A stretch of DNA of 11,730 nt from CAZART01 sp964487555. GTDB taxonomy: Bacteria; Bacteroidota; Rhodothermia; Rhodothermales; VXPQ01. Numbering within the stretch: position 1 is the first letter of the stretch; every line of letters begins with the position of its first letter. The notes under the pieces are model-generated. The model ran no database searches, was not told the DNA's origin, and saw only the letters and a list, made by a program, of their open reading frames with translations. The DNA is taken from contig CAZART010000144.1 of NCBI GenBank assembly GCA_964487555.1, forward strand, positions 1 through 11,730. The letters run 5' to 3'. The position numbers were made by a program, and so were the translations under genes. This document shows, in pieces, positions 5,512 to 10,729 of the stretch.

Positions 5512-6954
5512 CTACACGGCGCAGCAGCTCAGCTTCTTCACGTCCTTCCCGAACGCGATGGCGGCGATCTTGATGCCCTCGGAAAGCGTCAGGTAGGGAT
5601 GAAACGTCTCGGCTAAATCTCGAATTGTAATGCCGTGCCTGATCGCCAGGGTCGCCTCCATCAACAGTTCGGCACCCTCTGTCGCCAGAATGCGTGCGCC
5701 CACGAGGCGGTCCGATCCCCGGTCACGGATGAGTTTGATGAAGCCGCGCGTGTCCCGAGCCGCCAGGCTGCGCGGCACCTGGTCCAGCGGCAGTTTCGAT
5801 ACCTCGAAGTCGATGCCGGCCGTGGCGGCTTGCCGCTCGTCGAGGCCCACGCCCGCCACCTGCGGATCCGTGAAAACCACCCACGGGAGCGCCGCGTAGT
5901 CGCGTTTCAGATGAACCTGCTGAAAGGCGTTCTGCGCGGCCAGGCTGCCTTCATAGGCGGCCGTGTAGACGAACATATGCTCACCCAGCACGTCGCCCGC
6001 GCCGAAAACCGTCGGAACGGTCGCCCGCAGGGATTCATCCACCTTCAGAAAACCTCTCTGCTTCGTCTCGATGCCAAGCGCCGCCAGGTTGAGGTCCTCC
6101 GTGTTGGCCTGCCGTCCGGTGGCCAACAGGAGATGGCTGCCGCGGACAGCCTCGGCCATGCCGTCGATCAGCACGTCGACCACGATCTCCTCGCCCTCGC
6201 GGCGGACGTCATTTGTCGTAACGCCCGTGCGGACGTCGATGCCTTCGTCGCGCAAAAATCCGGTGAGCGCGTCGGTAAGGTCGCTCGCCTCGGTCGGAAG
6301 GATGCGGGGCGATCGCTGGAGGATCGTCACGCGGCTGCCCAGTCGCGCAAACGCCTGCGCATTTTCGAGGGCGACATAGCGCCCGCCGAGCACGAGGAGG
6401 TGCTCCGGACGCTTTCCGAGCCGATACAGCTCCTCGTTGGTGAGATAGTCGACCTCCCGAAGCCCGGGGATGTCCGGCACGTAGGTCCGTGCGCCGGTGG
6501 CGATCAGGATGCTCTTCGCCCGCAGCGTGCGCCCCTCGACCTCGATAGTCGTCGCCGACGCGAGACGCGCCCTTCCCTCCACCATCTCCATGCGAGGATC
6601 GTCGGCGACCACGTCGACGTATTTGCTCTGGCGGAGATCCTCGACGAGCGCCTGCGTCTGACGTGTCACGGCACCGAAATCGGTCACCTCGCCCGCCAGA
6701 CGCATGCCGTCGAACGGCGTCGCCCGCGCTCGATGGACGGCCTCGCCGGCGCGGATCATTGTCTTGGACGGAATGCAGCCGACATTTACGCAGGTCCCGC
6801 CGATTGGGAGTCCGCCGGCGTTCGGGCCGGCATGGACGATAGCGGCGCGCCCTCCCAGCTCGCTCACCTTGACAGCCGCCGCGAAAGCGGCCGAGCCGCC
6901 GCCGACGACGACCAGATCAAGCTTTTTCACGTGGCTCTGTTTCTTCGAATGCAT
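5512..6954 (-). CDS. merA: Mercuric reductase MerA (core form without N-terminal HMA domain)
   Basis: This 480-residue enzyme reduces Hg(II) to volatile Hg(0) with NAD(P)H and FAD in the cytoplasm. The FAD motif GGGSAA is at 18-23. The redox-active pair C55/C60 lies in GGTCVNVGCIPSK and the NAD(P) segment is LGGRYVALE, with Y193 in the position of a mercury-pathway tyrosine. Q213-R214 at the end of the next strand favours NADPH. FAD contact GAGD is at 318-321 and FHPYLTLSEG at 451-459. The C-terminal pair C477-C478 (LSCCAV) hands Hg(II) to the active site of the partner subunit, the mark of a true MerA. The usual N-terminal heavy-metal (NmerA) domain is absent, so it starts straight into the core fold. 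It overlaps merF by 38 bases if started at ATG 6954; GTG 6930 is an alternative. Last gene of the operon. Confidence 0.95.
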   Translation of the reverse strand: MHSKKQSHVKKLDLVVVGGGSAAFAAAVKVSELGGRAAIVHAGPNAGGLPIGGTCVNVGCIPSKTMIRAGEAVHRARATPFDGMRLAGEVTDFGAVTRQTQALVEDLRQSKYVDVVADDPRMEMVEGRARLASATTIEVEGRTLRAKSILIATGARTYVPDIPGLREVDYLTNEELYRLGKRPEHLLVLGGRYVALENAQAFARLGSRVTILQRSPRILPTEASDLTDALTGFLRDEGIDVRTGVTTNDVRREGEEIVVDVLIDGMAEAVRGSHLLLATGRQANTEDLNLAALGIETKQRGFLKVDESLRATVPTVFGAGDVLGEHMFVYTAAYEGSLAAQNAFQQVHLKRDYAALPWVVFTDPQVAGVGLDERQAATAGIDFEVSKLPLDQVPRSLAARDTRGFIKLIRDRGSDRLVGARILATEGAELLMEATLAIRHGITIRDLAETFHPYLTLSEGIKIAAIAFGKDVKKLSCCAV

Positions 6955-7201
6955 TTAGATCGTTCGTGTGCGCTGCTCTTCTCTTTTGCACCTGCTTAAT
7001 TCCGATGAAAAGGACGAGGAGTGATATGGCGAGAAGCGGCAGAAATACCCAGTCGATATACGCGACGAGACCGGCCAGTCCGATGGCGACGAGTGCCCAA
7101 ACCAGAATTGGCGTGAAGCAGCACAACGCGGCGATGGCGGCTCCGATGCCGCCGAAGACTACCAACCTGTTTCCGCTGTAAGATTCTTTTTGATCGCTCA
7201 C
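6917..7201 (-). CDS. merF: MerF-type mercuric ion transporter
   Basis: This 94-residue membrane protein carries Hg(II) across the inner membrane. It starts at GTG 7199-7201, which overlaps the merTP stop as GTGA, with AAGGAAG about 6 bases upstream as ribosome-binding site. The two predicted helices are about residues 13-44 (containing ALCCFTPILVWAL, Cys27-Cys28) and 48-69 (YIDWVFLPLLAISLLVLFIG). The CCFTP motif followed by a GL..Y.D..LLP pattern is characteristic of MerF. Classical MerF has a second cysteine pair after helix 2 that passes the metal on to the cytoplasm. Here the tail (KQVQKRRAAHTNDLNAFEETEPREKA) has no cysteine, so hand-over must differ. It sits between merTP and merA in the same transcript. 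Confidence 0.85.
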   Translation of the reverse strand: MSDQKESYSGNRLVVFGGIGAAIAALCCFTPILVWALVAIGLAGLVAYIDWVFLPLLAISLLVLFIGIKQVQKRRAAHTNDLNAFEETEPREKA

Positions 7202-7797
7202 TGCGCTTCCTTCACTCGCGAGGCATAGCCGACGTTCGTCGTCGCCCGGGTTAGCGCTTCGTGCGACACTTTTGAGGGATCATAGGTTACCACGGCCCGA
7301 GGTGGCTCGAAGGTCACCTTGGCTTCCTCTACGCCGTCAAGATTTATGAGCGCTCTCCGCACGGTTACGTTGCATGAAGCGCAGGTCATGCCCTCTACCT
7401 CGAGCACTACCTGCTCGGTGATCCATGGCGCACGTTCATCCTGTGCGTCATCGGCGGCTGCGATGAGTGACGGCGACGTGATGAGTGCCACAACGGCGAC
7501 GACTCCCACGCCGAGCAATGCCCGCCGCATCGGCGTCGATAGGCTTGTCTCACATTCACAGTCCGGCCGACGCGCGAGGCGCCATTCACGGTAGCCGGCA
7601 TACGCCAGCGCTCCAACTGCCAACGCGATGAAGAGTGGCCGAAAGGGCTCCAGCGCCGTCAACGTGCCGATCCACGCGCCCCCAAATCCGAGAGTGACCA
7701 GCGTTAAGGGGATCGTACAGCAGGCCGACGCGGCGACGGCGGCGCCGAGTGCGGCGGTCAAACCCCAGTTTCCGTTTCTTTCGGCCGAGGCGCTCAT
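7198..7797 (-). CDS. merTP: MerTP: mercuric transporter fused to a MerP-like HMA domain
   Basis: This 199-residue fusion has a MerT-like part with three membrane helices (about 14-38, 45-68 and 91-113). Helix 1 carries the Hg-binding Cys26-Cys27 (SACCTIPLTL), and the cytoplasmic loop carries Cys80 and Cys82 (DCECE) where classical MerT has two loop cysteines. Residues 127-195 form a heavy-metal-associated domain with GMTCASC (Cys139, Cys142) and the closing GYASRV. With the N-terminus inside, three helices place this domain in the periplasm, where it replaces separate MerP. The chain would capture Hg(II) outside, pass it to the helix 1 pair and then to the loop. ATG 7795-7797 overlaps the arsR stop as ATGA and the stop overlaps merF as GTGA, so translation is coupled on both sides. 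Confidence 0.9.
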   Translation of the reverse strand: MSASAERNGNWGLTAALGAAVAASACCTIPLTLVTLGFGGAWIGTLTALEPFRPLFIALAVGALAYAGYREWRLARRPDCECETSLSTPMRRALLGVGVVAVVALITSPSLIAAADDAQDERAPWITEQVVLEVEGMTCASCNVTVRRALINLDGVEEAKVTFEPPRAVVTYDPSKVSHEALTRATTNVGYASRVKEAQ

Positions 7798-8201
7798 AAT
7801 GGAATCGCATCCAAGTTTAACGTGACCTTGTCGGCCTCCTGCTCTTCAAACAATCGAACCAGCATGCGGGCGAAGGGGTTGTCTTCGCACACACCGTAAT
7901 AGATGGTCTGGGCGTCGCGGCGCGCTTCCACGAGTGCTTTCTCCCGGAGAATCTTCAGATGACGCGAGACGGCGGGCTGGGTAATTTCAAACACGTCGGT
8001 GAGATCACACACGCACAATTCGGAGGCCTGCCAGAGTACGTAGAGCATCCGCAGCCGGGTCTCGTTGCCGGCGACCGACATAAACGCCGCCAGCGCCACC
8101 AGATGATCGTTGGCGTGGGCGTTTTCTTTGAGACGGTTCAGCTTTTCGGCGTCGGCGTCTTTGCGGATGCACGTGCGGTCGGTAACGGCGTCATGTGTCA
8201 T
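7794..8201 (-). CDS. ArsR/SmtB-family metal-responsive repressor of the mer operon
   Basis: This winged-helix repressor is 135 residues from ATG 8201. ATG 8213 would add four residues, and the open frame back to 8375 is too long for the family and crosses the promoter. It contains AAFMSVAGNETRLRMLYVL, then ELCVCDL (Cys63, Cys65) leading into the recognition helix TQPAVSRHLKIL, then the wing ALVEARRDAQTIYYGV. ELCVCDL matches the alpha-3 metal site of ArsR; the third ArsR cysteine is threonine here (CVCDLTD). Cys11 and Cys105 are other possible ligands. As first gene of arsR-merTP-merF-merA it should repress its own promoter and release DNA on binding Hg(II), possibly As(III) or Cd(II). ArsR-type control in place of MerR is known from Streptomyces mer operons. 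MerR-style activation is not expected. Confidence 0.85.
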   Translation of the reverse strand: MTHDAVTDRTCIRKDADAEKLNRLKENAHANDHLVALAAFMSVAGNETRLRMLYVLWQASELCVCDLTDVFEITQPAVSRHLKILREKALVEARRDAQTIYYGVCEDNPFARMLVRLFEEQEADKVTLNLDAIPL

Positions 8202-8211
8202 GGCACGTCTC

Positions 8212-8269
8212 ATAATCCGATTATTATATAACCTCTGTGTTATAAGGAGGCCGGACGTTACAGTTTCAA
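8212..8269 (-). promoter_or_regulatory. mer operon promoter and probable ArsR operator
   Basis: This AT-rich island in GC-rich DNA lies just before arsR. On the minus strand TTGAAA (8264-8269) is followed after 18 bases by TTATAA (8240-8245), a fair sigma-70-like pair; a second TATAAT lies at 8223-8228. Two inverted repeats overlap it: TATAAC-CTCTGT-GTTATA at 8227-8244 (6-bp arms) and ATAAT-CCG-ATTAT at 8212-8224. ArsR-family operators are imperfect AT-rich dyads of this kind covering or following the -10 region. The promoter class is uncertain because the host may use a different consensus. Confidence 0.55.
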
Positions 8270-8378
8270 TGTGAGTGGAACAATGGCGGGACGCGGTTCC
8301 ATAGGGTTTGTCGCCGGTGAGCCGAACAATTCCGGTACGTTGCGACTCGAAGTGCAACCCCGGGGCAAGATGCACGAG

Positions 8379-8525
8379 TCAAAGCATCCGGCTCAGCGTG
8401 GCGTACGTCAGGCCGCTCAAGACCGCCGCAATCGGCAGCGTCAGAACCCATGACAGGGCGATCTGTCCGACCGCCGGCCAGTCTGCAACTCCCGAGACGG
8501 CCCCCAGTCCGAAAATGGCGCCCCC
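8379..8525 (-). pseudogene. C-terminal remnant of a PiT-family inorganic phosphate transporter
   Basis: The minus-strand frame ending at TGA 8379-8381 encodes about 48 codons reading GAIFGLGAVSG, then DWPAVGQIALSWVLTLPIAA, then VLSGLTYATLSRML. The W.V...I..SWVLTLP.AA pattern and final helix are the conserved end of PiT-type phosphate/sulfate permeases. Upstream of about 8525 the frame loses similarity and meets a stop, and the histidine kinase gene ends at 8578, so the rest of the transporter (several hundred residues) is gone. No start codon precedes the fragment, so it is not expected to be expressed. It marks a deletion or insertion boundary between the kinase and the mer operon. Confidence 0.7.
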
Positions 8526-8577
8526 GGCTCGCCAATGACGTACTCAGGCTCGAGGCATTGCCGAGGGGGTACGGCAT

Positions 8578-10242
8578 TCATCGCTTGGACGCTTTCTCCC
8601 GGTGATGCCCTGACGGAATCGATCTACGCAGAAATAGCGTAACCGTCGTGCCTTCACCTAGCGCGCTCTCGACGCTCATCTCAGCGTCGAGCAACTCCAC
8701 GAGCCGCCTCACGATCGTGAGGCCGAGCCCTGATCCTTCGTAGTTGCGACTGAGCCCTTCGGACGCCTGCCTGAACGGCGCGTAGAGCTCGGGTAGGAAG
8801 GACGCGTCCATTCCGATGCCGGTATCCTCGACGTGGATGTGCACGCCGTCTTCCCGCGGCCGAACCGCAACCGACACGCCACCGGCGTGCGTGAACTTGA
8901 CGGCGTTATCCACCAGACCAGACAAGATCCGGCGAAGGGCGTCGCGATCGATTCGGACTACAGACCCACCGTTCAGAGATGCCGTAAGCGATCTCAGTTC
9001 GATATCCTTTTCCCGAGCCCGCGACTGAAAACGCTGAACGACGTCGTCGACCTCTCGATTCAAATCGACGCTCTCCGGCTCCAGGTCAACGTCATTCGCA
9101 TCAAGCCGCGCGAGCTCGAGAATCGATTCGAGCATCATCTCGAGGCGCTTGGCGCTCGTCAGGATCATCGACACAAACTCATCATGCGAACCTGACAACT
9201 CTTCGGCAATGATCGTGGCGCCTCCCAGAATGCCGGCAAGCGGCGTCCGTATCTCGTGGCTCATCTTCGCGACGAAAGCTTCTTTGAGCCGCACCATTTC
9301 TTCGGCCCGCTCGGTAGCCTCCAGGAGCCCGGACTCATATCGGAGCCGGTCGGTGACGTTGTGGGCGTAGATACGAAGACTTCCTCCAGGCGCGCGGGAA
9401 ATCCGCTGCTCATACGCTCGAGCATCAACATGGACCTCTCTAACAACCCCGCTCCGACCCGCGCGTCTAAGTCCCAATTCCGCCGCGTTCAGATCCCGCA
9501 GAAATGGGTGTGACGATCCCATTCTCTCCAGATCGGGCATAAGGGCTTTGATGGCCGGATTGAGGTAAGTGACGTCACCCGCCTGGCTGATCTCAGCGAC
9601 CGGCTCAGGACTGAGTTCAGGGAAGGAGGCCAGCCACGCACGCTGTTGCTCTGCTTCCAGGACCTGACGTTTTCCATACGAAAAGAGCGCGCCTAAGACG
9701 AGCAGAGCGAACCCGAAGCCTAACATATCTCCATAAAAGACGGCCGGTGCCGCCTCGACGGGAATCACACTGGGCACGTCGCGGGAGAGGGCCGTCAGGC
9801 CAAACAAGAACGTGTACATTCCGACGGTGGGAAGCGTCCACACGATGCCCGATCTCGTCGAAAGCAGTACGGTCGCCAGAATCGGGCACGCCCACAGCCA
9901 AGTCAACGAGGCAGCGCCGGCAAGCGTAAATCCTCCCGCCAGCCATGCCTTATGAGCCAATAGCCCAAAAAGAACGGCAATAAACAGGTGCACGGCGGGG
10001 GCAATACGCTGCGTTCGTCTGAAGAACCAGAGCGCCACCACGAAACCGACTCCTTCGGCGAGCGCCGCCCATGCGTGAACGGTCGCTCCGGCGACGACGT
10101 GAAGCGCCGCGTAGAAAGGGCTCAGGACCGCCATAAACAGGGCGACTCCGACGAACATCCGTGCCCGATGGTACAGGTCCAGGTCGCCTCGCGTTTCAGG
10201 CGAGATGAAGTGATCTACAATTTCCAGTAATCGGCGTAGCAT
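8578..10242 (-). CDS. Membrane sensor histidine kinase (orphan)
   Basis: This is a 554-residue sensor kinase. Residues 28-190 hold about six hydrophobic helices with very short loops, an integral-membrane sensor without a large periplasmic domain. A PAS-like domain covers about 205-298 (PEPVAEISQAGDVTYLNPAIKAL to HNVTDRLRYE), then a short coiled linker. HisKA has phospho-acceptor H329 in KMSHEIRTPLAGILGG. The HATPase_c domain is complete: N box N446 (LVDNAVKFTHAGG), G1 box DTGIGM (473-478), F box YAPFRQ, G2 box GSGLGL (503-508). No receiver domain is attached and no response regulator gene is in the window, so its partner must be elsewhere. ATG 10240-10242 is used; no clear Shine-Dalgarno. 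It runs in the mer direction, but the PiT remnant and the arsR promoter separate it, so a mercury role is not implied. Confidence 0.9.
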   Translation of the reverse strand: MLRRLLEIVDHFISPETRGDLDLYHRARMFVGVALFMAVLSPFYAALHVVAGATVHAWAALAEGVGFVVALWFFRRTQRIAPAVHLFIAVLFGLLAHKAWLAGGFTLAGAASLTWLWACPILATVLLSTRSGIVWTLPTVGMYTFLFGLTALSRDVPSVIPVEAAPAVFYGDMLGFGFALLVLGALFSYGKRQVLEAEQQRAWLASFPELSPEPVAEISQAGDVTYLNPAIKALMPDLERMGSSHPFLRDLNAAELGLRRAGRSGVVREVHVDARAYEQRISRAPGGSLRIYAHNVTDRLRYESGLLEATERAEEMVRLKEAFVAKMSHEIRTPLAGILGGATIIAEELSGSHDEFVSMILTSAKRLEMMLESILELARLDANDVDLEPESVDLNREVDDVVQRFQSRAREKDIELRSLTASLNGGSVVRIDRDALRRILSGLVDNAVKFTHAGGVSVAVRPREDGVHIHVEDTGIGMDASFLPELYAPFRQASEGLSRNYEGSGLGLTIVRRLVELLDAEMSVESALGEGTTVTLFLRRSIPSGHHREKASKR

Positions 10243-10411
10243 GGGTTGGCGTGGCCGGCATCCATGAGCGGTGGAGCGCGTGCAACCGCTGCATTAGGGA
10301 GCGTCGCAGTGCCCTGAGAGAACTCGTCTAGAGTTAGGTTCGCTGCCTATGGTAAACGTTTCACGCAATCGCGATATACATCTGAAGCCGGCTGAAATGA
10401 TTCAATCTCGG

Positions 10412-10462
10412 CCGGCGGGCCGCCGGACGCCGCTCCTTCTATTGTGGATGCGGCGTCCGGCG
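10412..10462. repeat. Strong GC-rich inverted repeat with a competing hairpin
   Basis: CGCCGGACGCCGC (10421-10433) pairs perfectly with GCGGCGTCCGGCG (10450-10462) around a 16-base AT-richer loop. Immediately upstream CCGGCGG (10412-10418) can pair with CCGCCGG (10420-10426), which uses part of the same left arm, so the two structures exclude each other. No T-run follows on either strand, arguing against a plain terminator. It may be an operator, a REP-like element, or a structured 5' leader of the debranching gene. Confidence 0.6.
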
Positions 10463-10586
10463 TAGGCCACGTACTCGGCCGATAGCCGAAATGGTAATTC
10501 GTTGAGGTCGTGAAGCGCCGGAAGGTAGAAGGATCTGGATGCGGCTGCTGCGGTTCGTCCACAGGTGAGCAAACGAGGCCGAGACT

Positions 10587-10612
10587 TGCGTTACGAAGCG
10601 GTGAGTAACGCA
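10587..10612. repeat. 8-bp inverted repeat upstream of debranching-type gene
   Basis: TGCGTTAC (10587-10594) and GTAACGCA (10605-10612) form a perfect inverted repeat around a 10-base spacer; centre-to-centre distance is 18 bases. It lies about 120 bases before the ATG at 10730. The size suits a dimeric repressor operator, but no T-run or neighbouring regulator gene supports a specific role. Confidence 0.4.
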
Positions 10613-10729
10613 TTGACGCCGTAACAGCGGGCGCCGGAGAGCTTACGAAAGGTGTACCGTATCGCAATAGCGCCTCTCACCGGCCTCTTCCGATACACTC
10701 ACCGCGCCTGATCCGCACAACCTCTTCGC

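Larger units (their letters stand above)
10243..10729. other. Divergent intergenic region between histidine kinase and debranching-type gene
   Basis: This is 487 bases without a convincing gene; the open frames here are GC-driven and match nothing I know. It should contain divergent promoters, but I see no clear -35/-10 pair on either strand. It holds a perfect 13-bp inverted repeat (10421-10462) preceded by a competing smaller palindrome (10412-10426), an 8-bp inverted repeat (10587-10612), and a short AACTC/GAGTT dyad near 10320-10335. Confidence 0.5.

Noticed and set aside
5635..6999. A 454-codon open frame on the plus strand opposite merA.
   Set aside because: It lies wholly antisense to a clear merA. 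Its translation is rich in R, H, Q and A with no domain pattern. Such long antisense frames are common in GC-rich genes.
8202..8375. N-terminal extension of the ArsR protein back to 8375.
   Set aside because: It would cross the AT-rich promoter and dyads and give about 193 residues, much longer than the family. ATG 8201 or 8213 fits better.
8266..8577. A 103-codon minus-strand ORF beginning MPYPLGNASS.
   Set aside because: The real signal here is in another frame, the PiT C-terminal remnant ending at 8379. This ORF is arginine-rich and matches nothing.
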